DNA of 64,000 bases from Salidesulfovibrio onnuriiensis (GTDB lineage Bacteria; Desulfobacterota; Desulfovibrionia; Desulfovibrionales; Desulfovibrionaceae), in the NCBI RefSeq assembly GCF_008001235.1, contig NZ_CP040751.1, positions 2,979,501 through 3,043,500 of the forward strand. Direction: 5' to 3'. The notes beneath the pieces are model-generated. The model made no database searches. It was not told the DNA's origin and saw only the letters and a program-made list of their open reading frames with translations. Shown piece after piece: positions 1 to 9,207 of the stretch; position 1 is the first letter of the stretch; each line of letters opens with the position of its first letter. The position numbers were made by a program, and so were the translations under genes.

Positions 1-1089
1 GTGCTGTCCATGCTCCAGCTCCTGACCTGCACCCCCCTGACCGAAGAGCAGCTCGAATACATCCAGAACGCGGAAACCGCAGGGAAGAGCCTGCTGGAAA
101 TCATCAACGACATTCTGGACCTCTCCAAGATCGAGGCCGGGCGCATGGAGATCGAACCCTACAATTTCCAGCTCTCCAGAATGCTCAGCTCCATTGCCAA
201 CATCTTCAACCAGCAGTTGCAGGGCAAGCACATCACTCTCAACTGGGGGATAGAATTCGGCACGCCCGAATGGCTTCTGGGCGACGCGGGCCGCATCCGC
301 CAGATCCTGTTCAACCTCATCGGCAATGCCGTGAAGTTCACCAAGAAGGGCAGCATAGAGGTGGAGGCGTTCGCCCAGCCCTGCCCCGAGGACGACGAGT
401 CCATCCAGCTCAACATCACGGTGACGGATACGGGGATCGGCATTCCCAAAAACAAGCTCGACGCCATCTTCGAACCCTTCACCCAGGTGGAAGGCGTCCG
501 CACGCGCCGCTTCGGCGGAACGGGCCTGGGCCTGAACATCGTCAAACGGCTGGTGGAGCTCATGCACGGCACGGTATCCATCAGCAGCACGGTCTACAAG
601 GGAACCTCGGTGCGCTTCGACGTACGGGTCAAGCAGGGCATCGCCCCCGCCCAGGCGGGAGAGGCCTGCATCATGCCCGCCTTCCGGGTTTCCAAGCAAT
701 ACACCATCCTCCTGGCCGAGGATAATCCCATCAACCGCCTGGCCGCCAGCCGCTTCCTGGAAAAGGCGGGGCACACCATCACCTGCGTCAACGACGGCAA
801 AATGGTGCTGGAGGAGTTGAAGACCAACGACTACGACTGCGTGGTCATGGACATCCAGATGCCTACCATGGACGGGATGGAGGCGGTCATTGCCATCAGG
901 CAGGGACAGGCCGGGGAGATCAACAGGGAGATCCCCGTGGTGGCGCTCACGGCCCATGCCATGCGCGGAGACCGGGAAGCCATCCTGCGCGCCGGTTTCA
1001 CCGACTACCTGGCCAAGCCCGTGGACATGGACGCCCTTCTCATCACCATCGCCAACCAAATGCGCTGCATCCAGCCCCCCGAGCAATGA
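1..1089 (+). CDS. Hybrid sensor histidine kinase / response regulator, 3' part
   Basis: The frame runs off the left edge, so the sensor region and the phospho-accepting His box are missing; the visible protein begins inside the dimerisation helix. ATP-binding landmarks follow: N box FNLIGNAVKF (about 104-113), G1 DTGIGI (143-148), F box FEPF (157-160) and G2 GGTGLGL (172-178). After a short linker a receiver domain starts near 234, with acidic pair E240/D241, phospho-acceptor Asp284 in VVMDIQMP and conserved Lys339 in YLAKP. Hybrid kinases of this kind autophosphorylate and pass phosphate to their own receiver or onward through an Hpt protein. The signal and target cannot be told from this fragment. 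The GTG at base 1 is probably an internal Val codon. Confidence 0.9.
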   Translation: MLSMLQLLTCTPLTEEQLEYIQNAETAGKSLLEIINDILDLSKIEAGRMEIEPYNFQLSRMLSSIANIFNQQLQGKHITLNWGIEFGTPEWLLGDAGRIRQILFNLIGNAVKFTKKGSIEVEAFAQPCPEDDESIQLNITVTDTGIGIPKNKLDAIFEPFTQVEGVRTRRFGGTGLGLNIVKRLVELMHGTVSISSTVYKGTSVRFDVRVKQGIAPAQAGEACIMPAFRVSKQYTILLAEDNPINRLAASRFLEKAGHTITCVNDGKMVLEELKTNDYDCVVMDIQMPTMDGMEAVIAIRQGQAGEINREIPVVALTAHAMRGDREAILRAGFTDYLAKPVDMDALLITIANQMRCIQPPEQ

Positions 1090-1242
1090 AAACGCTCAAC
1101 CCGCTTGGTTTCACAAAGCCTCGAAAAGCCTGCACCAAATAACCAATTGTCATATATAGACAATCTGCTTTTTCCTGATTTGATAATGACTTGCATTTTC
1201 AACACCCACATACTATAGCCCTTCCTTCATGGAGGGAAGAAC

Positions 1243-2202
1243 ATGGTCACCATCAATGTCCACAACTGGCGGGAAGCAACCTGCACGTCGCCCGCCTGGC
1301 TACCCGAAAACGAGGAACAGATCCTGTGGGAAGAATATCAGGTGCGCACCGGCATCAAACTGCTGGTACAGAACCGGCCTTCCCTGCCCAGCCCACTGGA
1401 ATTCGACTTCAAGGTGGCCACCGCTCCCATGGAATTCATGTACTGCGTTTCCGGAAGCACGCGCCTGAGCATCACCGACAAGCACGGCAAGCGGCTGTGC
1501 GCCGCAACCACCCCGGACACCTACACCGTTTCCCATCTGCCCTGGACCAGGGGGACCTCCATTACGGACGCGGGCCAGCCCCTGAAGGCGGTGGGGCTGC
1601 AGATACACCCGGACACCCTGTGCAGGCTGGTGCATGAATCCGGACAAAGCGTCTGCCCCCGGCTGCGCGCCCTGCTTTCCGGGCCGGATCCCGAGGCCTT
1701 TTTCAGCGAAACAGCCCTGCCCCTGCCCTTGCAGGTGACGGTCACCCAGATCCTGGAATGCCAGCTCACCGGTTCACTCAAGCGATTTTTCATGGAGTAC
1801 AAGGCACTGGAGCTGGTCTACACCCAATTGAGCCTGCTGGACGGGGCCATTGCCCGCACCAGAACCCTGCCCGAGTTCGAATACCGGGCGACCATGCGCG
1901 CCCATGCCCTGCTGATGGAAGACATTGTTTCCCCGCCGGGCCTGCAGGAACTGGCCAGAAAGGTGGGCCTGACCCATGCCCGGCTCAACAAATCGTTCAG
2001 GACCCTTTTCGGCAACACGGTCTTCGGGCTGCTGCGGCTCGAACGGCTGGAGTGTGCCCGGCGCATGCTGGAGGACGGCAGGCGCACAGTGGCCGAGGTG
2101 GCATATGAATGCGGATTTTCCAGCCCGAGCCACCTCTCCCGGGCCTTTACCGGGCACTATGGCTTGCAGCCCAAACAGTACCGGGCCGAACACCTTAAAT
2201 AG
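1243..2202 (+). CDS. AraC-family transcriptional regulator (siderophore-regulator-like)
   Basis: A 319-residue protein with a variable N-terminal ligand domain and a C-terminal AraC double helix-turn-helix (about 220-315), including the second-helix signature VAYECGFSSPSHLSRAF. The ATG follows GAGGG at a normal distance. It ends 73 bp from the end of a convergent TonB-dependent receptor. AraC proteins of the PchR/YbtA type next to such receptors usually bind the iron-siderophore complex and activate receptor and uptake genes. That role here is inferred from family and neighbour; the ligand is unknown. Confidence 0.85.
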   Translation: MVTINVHNWREATCTSPAWLPENEEQILWEEYQVRTGIKLLVQNRPSLPSPLEFDFKVATAPMEFMYCVSGSTRLSITDKHGKRLCAATTPDTYTVSHLPWTRGTSITDAGQPLKAVGLQIHPDTLCRLVHESGQSVCPRLRALLSGPDPEAFFSETALPLPLQVTVTQILECQLTGSLKRFFMEYKALELVYTQLSLLDGAIARTRTLPEFEYRATMRAHALLMEDIVSPPGLQELARKVGLTHARLNKSFRTLFGNTVFGLLRLERLECARRMLEDGRRTVAEVAYECGFSSPSHLSRAFTGHYGLQPKQYRAEHLK

Positions 2203-2238
2203 CCCCAAAATCCCCGCGCCCGAAAGACCGAAAATGAA

Positions 2239-2270
2239 AAAGGGAACCATGTTCGAACACGGCTCCCTTT
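2239..2270. terminator. Bidirectional terminator between AraC gene and TonB receptor
   Basis: The arms AAAGGGA and TCCCTTT enclose GTTCGAAC, giving a long, slightly imperfect hairpin. A run of A lies on the left and T on the right, so it can end both convergent transcripts. Confidence 0.65.
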
Positions 2271-2274
2271 GCTG

Positions 2275-4353
2275 TTAAAAATAGCAGGTGGTCTTGAGCC
2301 CGAAAGACCGGGGCGCGCCCTGCTGCACCAGGGTGCTGCCGCCCCAGCTCCATTCGTTCTCGTTGTATTCCTCGTCAAAAACGTTCTTGGCCCAGAGCAC
2401 CACATCGAAGTTGTCGCCTTCGTAGCCCACCCTCGGGTTGACCAATGTCCGGCCGTCCACCTTGGAGGTGTTCTTGGGGTCGGTGTAGAAGGAGCTGACC
2501 CCGGTCACGTCCACTCCGGCGAAAAAGCCGCTTTCCCAGCGGTAGGTGCCGCCGACCGAATAGGTCCAGTCCGGGGATCCGGGCGTCTTCTTGCCGTCAT
2601 AGTCAAAGGGATCGTCCACGGTGGTCCAGTCCCGCAACCGGCTGTTCAGGTAGCCGAGAGAGCTGGTCAGCAACAGGGCCTGCACGGGTTTGTACTGCAT
2701 TTCCAGTTCGGCGCCGTAGGACTCGGCCCTGGCAGCGTTGACGATGCGCCGGTTTTCCGGATTGGGAATGGTGGGCTCCAACTGGGCCACCTGCTTGTCC
2801 GTGATGTCGATGTAGAAGGTGGCCAGATTGGCGGTCAGCTTCCTGTCCAGCAGGGTGGACTTGAGCCCCAGCTCGTAGTTCCAGCTGTACTCGGGCTTAA
2901 ACATGAACTGCTCTTGCGTGGTGGATGTGGAGTAGTCGAACCCGCCCGCCAGATACCCGCGGCTGACGCGCACATAGGTCATGACGTCGTCGCTCAGGTC
3001 ATAGGCCAGGCTGGCGCTGGGCAGGAACTCCGTTGAATGGATCTTGCCCTCCAGCACCGAGGTGCCGCCCCCGACAGAGCTCAGGTCCAGGTCCTTTTTC
3101 CCCTCAAGCCGTACATAATCCAGCCGGCTGCCCAGGGTGAAGTGCCAAGCCGGGGTAATGTTCCAGGTGCCCTGGCCAAATGCGGCCGCTCCCCAGTTGT
3201 CCTGCTCGGTGTCGTGCAGGCCGTAGCCGTAATAGACCGTGTCCGCATCCTCCACGTACCCGTAGACGCCGGCCAGCCAGTCGATGGCCCGGCCCTTTTC
3301 CTCCTTGGAGGCAAACCGGAGTTCCTCGCTCCAGACGCCGATGTCGTAGGAACCATAGGAATCCTCGAAACCAGGGCCGAAATTCTGCGTGGACAGGTCC
3401 ATGTCGTTGATGAAATCCTGGGTGTAGCTGTGCCTGCCGGTCACCGAGGTGATGTCGAACATTTCACCCGCATACTCCACCTTGAGCATCTGGGCGTTGG
3501 CCTCCACGGTGTTTCGGTTGCCGCCGTTCCAGGCCAGCTCATTGCGCTTGGTGGCGTACGGGCCGTCCGTATAGCGGTAAACGCCCAGGCCGTCGTGTTT
3601 CTTGCGGCCCTCCACCATAAAGGAAATGCCCAGGTCATCGCTGGGGGTCCAACGGGTGGTCATGCGGCCGCTCAGATGATCGGTCTCCTTGGCGTCCGTA
3701 TCCTTGTAGACATTTCGCATCCACCCGTTCGAATCCTCCTTCTGGGCGCTGATGCGCATGCTCAGCTTCTCGTCCACCAGCGGCAGGTTGGCGGAAAAGC
3801 CCTCCTTGAAGATGAGCTTGCCACCGTTGGCGTCCCACATGCCGATATCCGTGAAAGCCTTGGCCGAGAATTCGTTGCCGGGCTGCTTGGTGATGATGTT
3901 GACCACCCCGGCCTGCGAGTTGCGGCCGTACAGGGTTCCCTGCGGCCCCTTGAGCACCTCCACGCGCTCGATATCCATGAAGTCCATGTCCTGCATCTGG
4001 TGGATGGGATAGTTGACCCCGTCCACGTAAAATCCCGCCGTGGAATAGAGCGACCCCGCGAACGAGGAAATGCCGCGAATGACGATGGCGTTGTCCGCGC
4101 TGTTCTTGCGGATGAACAGGTTGGGCACCTGGTCGATGAGATCGTGGAACCCGCCGATGCCGTGCTCGTCCAGGTCCACGTCGGAAAAGGCGCTCACGCC
4201 CACCGGCACGTCCTGAATGTCCTGGCCGGTCTTCTGGGCGGTCACGGTCATGGTTTCAATCGTAACTTCCTTTTTCTCCTCCGCATACCCGCACACCGGT
4301 GACAACAGCATCACTGCGGCGAGCAACGCCAAAAAACCACTGATTCTTTTCAT
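2275..4353 (-). CDS. TonB-dependent outer-membrane receptor (ferric-siderophore type)
   Basis: A 692-residue outer-membrane receptor. Residues 1 to about 24 form a signal peptide ending near GYA. A TonB-box-like ETMTVTA follows near 33-39, then a plug domain with VEVLKGPQGTLYGRN and a 22-strand-type barrel that ends in Phe, as outer-membrane proteins do. Such receptors import ferric siderophores, cobalamin or other large ligands using energy from TonB-ExbBD. The plug resembles siderophore receptors of the FyuA/pesticin kind by recollection, and the convergent AraC regulator supports an iron role. No TonB, ExbB or periplasmic iron-transport genes are adjacent. The substrate is not proven. Confidence 0.88.
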   Translation of the reverse strand: MKRISGFLALLAAVMLLSPVCGYAEEKKEVTIETMTVTAQKTGQDIQDVPVGVSAFSDVDLDEHGIGGFHDLIDQVPNLFIRKNSADNAIVIRGISSFAGSLYSTAGFYVDGVNYPIHQMQDMDFMDIERVEVLKGPQGTLYGRNSQAGVVNIITKQPGNEFSAKAFTDIGMWDANGGKLIFKEGFSANLPLVDEKLSMRISAQKEDSNGWMRNVYKDTDAKETDHLSGRMTTRWTPSDDLGISFMVEGRKKHDGLGVYRYTDGPYATKRNELAWNGGNRNTVEANAQMLKVEYAGEMFDITSVTGRHSYTQDFINDMDLSTQNFGPGFEDSYGSYDIGVWSEELRFASKEEKGRAIDWLAGVYGYVEDADTVYYGYGLHDTEQDNWGAAAFGQGTWNITPAWHFTLGSRLDYVRLEGKKDLDLSSVGGGTSVLEGKIHSTEFLPSASLAYDLSDDVMTYVRVSRGYLAGGFDYSTSTTQEQFMFKPEYSWNYELGLKSTLLDRKLTANLATFYIDITDKQVAQLEPTIPNPENRRIVNAARAESYGAELEMQYKPVQALLLTSSLGYLNSRLRDWTTVDDPFDYDGKKTPGSPDWTYSVGGTYRWESGFFAGVDVTGVSSFYTDPKNTSKVDGRTLVNPRVGYEGDNFDVVLWAKNVFDEEYNENEWSWGGSTLVQQGAPRSFGLKTTCYF

Positions 4354-4401
4354 GTAAACTCCCCAATGACAGACAGATTATGTTCGGGGAGCTTTGTATA
4401 A

Positions 4402-4416
4402 TGACTTTCAATCTCA
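4402..4416. promoter_or_regulatory. Possible Fur-like box upstream of the TonB receptor
   Basis: Read on the minus strand this is TGAGATT-G-AAAGTCA, a 7-1-7 imperfect palindrome with TGA/TCA ends. It matches 9 of 14 positions of the classical Fur consensus halves and lies about 50 bp upstream of the receptor start. The match is modest and the call rests mainly on position. Confidence 0.3.
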
Positions 4417-4540
4417 TTCTTGCATGTGGTGAATCCATCCTTTCATTTGCGTAACTTTCCAACCGGGCACCCCTCCCTTCAGACGGGACCCGGATGATAA
4501 TAACGGACATTTGTTCCAAAGTGCAGTTTTGTTCTCATGG

Positions 4541-4568
4541 TTGACTCCCGAGAATAGTTACGTACTTA
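4541..4568 (+). promoter_or_regulatory. Weak sigma-70-type promoter candidate for the S9D peptidase
   Basis: A TTGACT -35 element is followed after 16 bases by TACTTA, a poor -10. It lies in the 386-bp divergent region between the TonB receptor and the peptidase. Apart from this and the Fur-like box nothing else was recognised there. Confidence 0.3.
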
Positions 4569-4739
4569 TGCGAGGCATGCTGTGCCCATCTCTGCATTGC
4601 CCGCAGACAACATCAAAAAACGAGCTTGAAACCATGGTTGCGTCTGCCTCATGAATCCCCGTTCATCCGGAACGCCCCGGCACGACATGGGAACGCCCTG
4701 CGTTGGATTCACAGGACAAGGCCACACATACCTACACAT

Positions 4740-7184
4740 ATGAACAAGATATTCTCCACTCTCCTTGCTGCGGCGGCCGCCCTCCTTCTGGCGGCCCCGT
4801 GCGCCGCGAATATTTCCGATTACCAGACCATGCCCGACCTGGTCAGAAAAATCATAAACGTTCCGGAACAACCGAAAGGCGTTCCCAGCCCGGACGGGGA
4901 AAACCTGTTGCTCATCCATTACGGCGAGCTTTTTTCGGTGGAAGAACTGACCCGCCCCACCGTGGGGCTGGCGGGCATCCTCATCGACACCAAGAGCAAT
5001 TCCCGGCGGCCATTGAACCTGGCCAGATCCCTGGGAGTCTATGACCTGGATGACGGCGAAAAAAGGCAGGTCACGAACCTCCCCGAAGGAAGCCGTCTGG
5101 CCCACATTTCCTGGGCTCCCAACGGAAAGCACATTGCCATGACCGTCTACCGGGAAACCGGCCTGGAACTGTGGGTGGCGGACCTGGGTTCCCTTGAGGC
5201 CACTCGGCTGTCGGAACTGCGTCTCAATGACATCCTGGGGACGCCCTACGTCTGGAGCCCCGACGGCAGGTCGCTCCTGGCGCTGACGGTTCCCGAGGAA
5301 CGCACCTCCCAGCCGGAAATGTCCAAGCACAAGTTCGGGCCAAAGGTTCGGGACTCGGTCGGGACCGCCACACCGGCCAGGACCTATCAGCACCTGCTGC
5401 AAAGCGGCTACGACATCCTGCTCTTCGAATATCTGGCCACCTCCCGGATTTCGGAGATCAAACTGAACGGAGAATACAGGGACATCGGCTCGCCGGGCTT
5501 GTTCAAGTCGATCAGCCCCTCCCCCGACGGGAAATATCTCCTGACCGAAACCATTCACCGGCCCTACTCCTACACGTTCCCGGTGGGCAGGTTCCCGTAC
5601 AGCGTCGAGATCGTCGAACTCGCGGAAGGAAGGACCGTGCGGCTGGTGGACGACCTGCACCTGGCCTCCAATATTCCCACCGCGCCCTGGGGGGTGAGGA
5701 AGGGCGCGCGTTACAGCGCCTGGAATCCGGCAGAAGACGCGGAACTGTGGTGGGTCGAATCCCGGGATGCAGGCGGCCGGAAAAAGGATGCGTCCATCAG
5801 GGATGAGATCCTTTCACTGAAGGAACCCTTCGACGCGGAACCGGCCTCCAGGCTCGCCATGCCCGACCGGTTCAGGGCCCTGTACTGGGGCAGGGAAGAT
5901 TTCATCGTCGCCACCGGGACCGCCCCGGGCAACGGCACCACCAGCGCCTGGATTGTGAAGTCCGCCGGGGAGAACCCCGCTCCGCAGGACAACGCCACCG
6001 GATGGAAGCAGTTCAACAAGCGGCAGCTGCACCCCATGATCCTCAGCGAGCACGGCCCGTTCAAGCAGTACAGGCTGTCCCCGGACGAAGAGAAGATCTA
6101 CCTCACGGAACGCGACACGTCCCTGACCTGGGAAAGGAATGTCCTCTTTTCCCTGGACCTGGAAACCGGGGTGAAGGAACTGGTCTGGCTGGGAAATCCG
6201 AACGCCAAGGAATCCCCCATCCAGCCCATGGACAAGAAGGGCGAGACCTGGCTGGTACTCAGCGAGTCGTTCACCTCCCCGCCGAACTATTTTATCCGCA
6301 AGAGGGACAACACCGAGGTCGCTCGCGTCACAAGCTTCGTCCCCCCGGTGCCGGAGCTGCTGAACGTGCGCAAAGAGCACCTGGAGTATCAGAGACTGGA
6401 CGGCGTCAGGCTGGCGGGCGACCTATACCTGCCGCCTGGCTATGAGACGGACAACGGGACACTGCCCGTGCTCGTCTGGATCTACCCCCGGGAATACGCC
6501 AACCGGGACGCTGCGGAAAAGGCAGTCCACACATCCAAATCCTTCATGCGCCTGGGCCGCACATCCAGGATGTTCTGGCCGCTCATGGGCTACGCCCTGC
6601 TGGACAGCCCGACCATGCCCATCATCGGATCCGAGAGGGCCCTGCCCAACGACACCTTCCTGGACCAGCTGAGCATGGACGCCCAGGCCGCAGTGGACGA
6701 ACTGGTGCGCATCGGGGTTGCCGCCCCGGACAAAATCGCGGTGGGCGGGCATTCCTATGGCGCATTCTCCACGGCGAACCTGCTGGCCCACACGCGCCTG
6801 TTCGCTGCGGGCATTGCCAGGAGCGGAGCCTACAACCGCTCCCTGACCCCCTTCGGGTTCCAGAGAGAGCACCGCACCTTCTGGACCGAGCCGGATCTCT
6901 ACAAGAAGATGTCCCCGTTCTTTTACGTTTCGGGAATGAAGAACCCGGTCCTGCTCATCCACGGCGAACACGACCAGAACGCCGGGACCTTTCCCGAGCA
7001 ATCCGAACGGCTCTATCAGGCCCTGGTGGGGCTGGGAAAGACCGCCCGGCTGGTAATGCTCCCCCACGAGGGGCACTCCTACTACGGCAAGGAATCCATC
7101 ATGCACATGATATGGGAAATGAAACGGTGGCTCGACATCCACCTCAAAGGGGAAACCGAGGCCTACGCCCCGGAAAAGGAATAA
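4740..7184 (+). CDS. Exported S9D-type (glutamyl) peptidase, prolyl-oligopeptidase family
   Basis: An 814-residue serine peptidase. The ATG at 4740 was chosen because it starts a clean signal peptide of about 22 residues ending PCAAN; the frame is open 38 codons further upstream but that part does not look like protein. The N-terminal two thirds have WD40-type Tolb/propeller repeats (for example WSPDGRS). The C-terminal alpha/beta-hydrolase domain holds the likely triad: Ser672 in GGHSYGAF, Asp745 in HGEHDQN and His779 in HEGHS. The stretch around IARSGAYNRSLTPFGFQ strongly recalls plant chloroplast glutamyl endopeptidase (family S9D). It is probably periplasmic and would trim peptides after Glu or similar residues; substrate preference is inferred. 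Confidence 0.85.
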   Translation: MNKIFSTLLAAAAALLLAAPCAANISDYQTMPDLVRKIINVPEQPKGVPSPDGENLLLIHYGELFSVEELTRPTVGLAGILIDTKSNSRRPLNLARSLGVYDLDDGEKRQVTNLPEGSRLAHISWAPNGKHIAMTVYRETGLELWVADLGSLEATRLSELRLNDILGTPYVWSPDGRSLLALTVPEERTSQPEMSKHKFGPKVRDSVGTATPARTYQHLLQSGYDILLFEYLATSRISEIKLNGEYRDIGSPGLFKSISPSPDGKYLLTETIHRPYSYTFPVGRFPYSVEIVELAEGRTVRLVDDLHLASNIPTAPWGVRKGARYSAWNPAEDAELWWVESRDAGGRKKDASIRDEILSLKEPFDAEPASRLAMPDRFRALYWGREDFIVATGTAPGNGTTSAWIVKSAGENPAPQDNATGWKQFNKRQLHPMILSEHGPFKQYRLSPDEEKIYLTERDTSLTWERNVLFSLDLETGVKELVWLGNPNAKESPIQPMDKKGETWLVLSESFTSPPNYFIRKRDNTEVARVTSFVPPVPELLNVRKEHLEYQRLDGVRLAGDLYLPPGYETDNGTLPVLVWIYPREYANRDAAEKAVHTSKSFMRLGRTSRMFWPLMGYALLDSPTMPIIGSERALPNDTFLDQLSMDAQAAVDELVRIGVAAPDKIAVGGHSYGAFSTANLLAHTRLFAAGIARSGAYNRSLTPFGFQREHRTFWTEPDLYKKMSPFFYVSGMKNPVLLIHGEHDQNAGTFPEQSERLYQALVGLGKTARLVMLPHEGHSYYGKESIMHMIWEMKRWLDIHLKGETEAYAPEKE

Positions 7185-7480
7185 AATATTCGAATTGCCC
7201 CATTCCCCGAAACATAATCGCTACAATTGTAATATCCAGTAAGTGCCGCAAAATCAAACACTTCCCAACCAAAATATAAATCTATACCAGTCACCTCCAC
7301 CCCAGCTACATGCAGCTCTATCTTTTCACCACCTATATCAATATTATACTGAACTTTAGAAAAATATCTATAGCTAGACACACTAATAAGTTCTATTGCT
7401 TCAATTGGCAAATTAATGTTAGTTGATATTTCTGTTCCATATCTATATATCCTATTACCATCATGGACAATTATCTTCAC
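7163..7480 (-). pseudogene. Probable gene remnant in the AT-rich island
   Basis: The 105-codon frame begins with GTG and has no ribosome-binding site. The frame continues upstream of the GTG (residues GYWKSCGTQ) to a stop, which suggests a truncated or frameshifted gene. Its 3' end overlaps the last 22 bases of the oppositely oriented peptidase gene. The protein is hydrophilic and beta-rich looking and was not recognised. It may be a real small protein, but degraded remnant is the better reading. Confidence 0.35.
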
Positions 7481-7567
7481 TTGAGTGCCGCAAGATTTCC
7501 AATAGCCACATTATTACATAGTCCAAGGTTATACTTATTATATAAATATTCAATGCCAATCTGCTCT

Positions 7568-8236
7568 TCATTTTCTCATTGTATCATTTTTAAAATAATT
7601 ATATATTATATTGACTACATCAGTTTTTTTTACAAATTTTACATCTTTAATTTTATATAATGATTTAATAAAATGTATAAAATACTGATCATCTTCATTT
7701 ACAAAGTAAAATTGACTTCCATATGGATTAATGATTATTCTAGCTACATTATCAGCCTTATCTATGTCATTTTCACACAACACTATTAAAACTCCAATAT
7801 CATCCTTCTCCAATCTTCTAATTCTACACCGACTCTTAATTCCTTTCTTAACACGATTAAAATATTGCATTTCACTCTCATTCCGATCTTTCCATACTTT
7901 TATTAAATCTGGATTGAATACATCAATTCCAGGATTACCACATACAACAACAACATTACTCTCCATTGGATCAGATGTAATTTTAATATTATATTTAATA
8001 TATTTATCATATTTGCCTAAATAAAATTTTATTTTTTCAACATATTGATGACTACACTCACCTTGGATTGAAATAATTATATCTTTTTCCCAACGAATAA
8101 CTTTATCACTTTCGCTTAACGATTTTTCTACATAATCCATATAGCTTTCATTCAATGCTTGTGCATTTGCACTTTGCGAAATAAAACTAAATACAGCCAC
8201 CAACATTATCAATTGAATATACTTATCTTTTAGCAT
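7568..8236 (-). CDS. Exported protein of unknown function
   Basis: A 222-residue protein with a clear signal peptide (hydrophobic 8-20, cleavage near SANA-QA at 25). The mature part has RWEKDIIISI near 48, a long central region and a CRIRR segment near 136. The pattern faintly recalls the DUF2927 family of exported bacterial proteins, but this is memory only. Codon use is very AT-rich, unlike every neighbour. A 36-codon frame overlaps its stop as ATGA and then breaks off, and a further frame there reads coherently, suggesting that the 3' side has lost its original frame. No function is assigned. Confidence 0.55.
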   Translation of the reverse strand: MLKDKYIQLIMLVAVFSFISQSANAQALNESYMDYVEKSLSESDKVIRWEKDIIISIQGECSHQYVEKIKFYLGKYDKYIKYNIKITSDPMESNVVVVCGNPGIDVFNPDLIKVWKDRNESEMQYFNRVKKGIKSRCRIRRLEKDDIGVLIVLCENDIDKADNVARIIINPYGSQFYFVNEDDQYFIHFIKSLYKIKDVKFVKKTDVVNIIYNYFKNDTMRK

Positions 8237-8254
8237 AATACCGCACGACTAAAA

Positions 8255-8440
8255 TTAAACATTAATTATTGTTTCAACATCCTTATTCCCACCGCCAAAA
8301 GATGCTACGTCATCAACAATCTTCAATTGCTTCCCGCAATTCCATTCATCGGGCTTGAGGCACAAGCCGTCCTTGTCTTCCCACAGAGTGAAGTTATATA
8401 TAACTAACGTCGGGCACGAAAACATCACTATGGCTCTCAC
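8255..8440 (-). CDS. Possible small ORF, unrecognised
   Basis: A 61-codon GTG-initiated frame lies 18 bases upstream of the exported orphan. It has three Cys and a Gly-rich segment (ASFGGGNK) but no convincing ribosome-binding site. It may be the broken 5' part of an older gene. Confidence 0.25.
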   Translation of the reverse strand: MRAIVMFSCPTLVIYNFTLWEDKDGLCLKPDEWNCGKQLKIVDDVASFGGGNKDVETIINV

Positions 8441-8520
8441 TCATAACTCTTCCAGTCATCCAACAAATACTAAAGAGAACTGGATAACAAATTACACGAT
8501 ACACTTCTCAGCGACTGGGC

Positions 8521-8550
8521 AAAAAAAGAGGGCGGCTAATACCACCCTCT
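8521..8550 (-). terminator. Rho-independent terminator of the ssb end of the acc/mot cluster
   Basis: On the minus strand GAGGGTGG-TATTAG-CCGCCCTC (one G-T wobble) is followed by seven T. It lies about 80 bp downstream of ssb and coincides with the edge of the AT-rich island. Confidence 0.75.
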
Positions 8551-8631
8551 AGATCTCAAAAGACCTTGACCAGATCAAGATTAACAGAAGATTCTGCTCC
8601 CCCCAACTGGACAAGAGTAAAACACAGTACC

Positions 8632-9165
8632 TCAGAACGGAACGTCGTCCATTCCGGAGGCCTCGGACGGAAATGCCGGACCAAGGTCTTCTTCCTGCTG
8701 CTGCGGAGCGCCCTGGTTGTAGCCGCCCTGGGGCTGGGGCTGATAACCGCCCTGGCCGCCTTGGCCGCCCTGCTGCTGGTAGTTGTTCTGCTGGTATCCA
8801 CCCTGCTGCGGAGCGCCAGCGCCTTCCTGGGCGCGATCCAGGCCCTGGACACGGTCGGCCACGATCTCGGTGGTGTAACGCTCAGCGCCGTTCTGGTCCT
8901 GCCACTTGCGGGTCTGCAGCTTGCCCTCGACCATGACCAGACGGCCCTTGCCGAGGTAGTTGGCCACGAATTCTGCGGCCTGACGCCAGGCCACCACACG
9001 ATGCCACTCGGTGCGCTCCACGCGCTGGCCCGTGTTCTTGTCGCGGTATCCTTCGTCAGTCGCCACGCTGAAGTTGGTCACGGCCTGTCCGGACGAGGTG
9101 TAAGAAACTTTCGGGTCCTGCCCGATCCTGCCGATCAGAATTACCTTGTTCAGGCTGCCTGCCAT
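8632..9165 (-). CDS. ssb: Single-stranded DNA-binding protein
   Basis: A 177-residue SSB. The N-terminal OB fold starts MAGSLNKVILIGRIGQDP and includes TEWHRVVAWRQ and GKGRLVMVEGKLQTR. A Gly/Gln-rich disordered linker follows (about 115-160). The acidic tip ends MDDVPF, the docking site for replication and repair partners. SSB coats single-stranded DNA during replication, recombination and repair. AGGAGG precedes the ATG. It is last in a minus-strand series and followed by a terminator. Confidence 0.97.
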   Translation of the reverse strand: MAGSLNKVILIGRIGQDPKVSYTSSGQAVTNFSVATDEGYRDKNTGQRVERTEWHRVVAWRQAAEFVANYLGKGRLVMVEGKLQTRKWQDQNGAERYTTEIVADRVQGLDRAQEGAGAPQQGGYQQNNYQQQGGQGGQGGYQPQPQGGYNQGAPQQQEEDLGPAFPSEASGMDDVPF

Positions 9166-9207
9166 ATTATCAATCCTCCTGCGTGGACTCGAGACCGCAC
9201 GGTGCGA

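Larger units (their letters stand above)
7185..8520. other. AT-rich island with orphan and degraded reading frames
   Basis: Base composition drops sharply after the peptidase gene and recovers just before the ssb terminator. The stretch holds one credible exported ORF, two weak ones and no transposase, integrase, tRNA or flanking direct repeat that I could see. It probably came by horizontal transfer and is decaying, which is inference from composition and broken frames. Confidence 0.7.
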
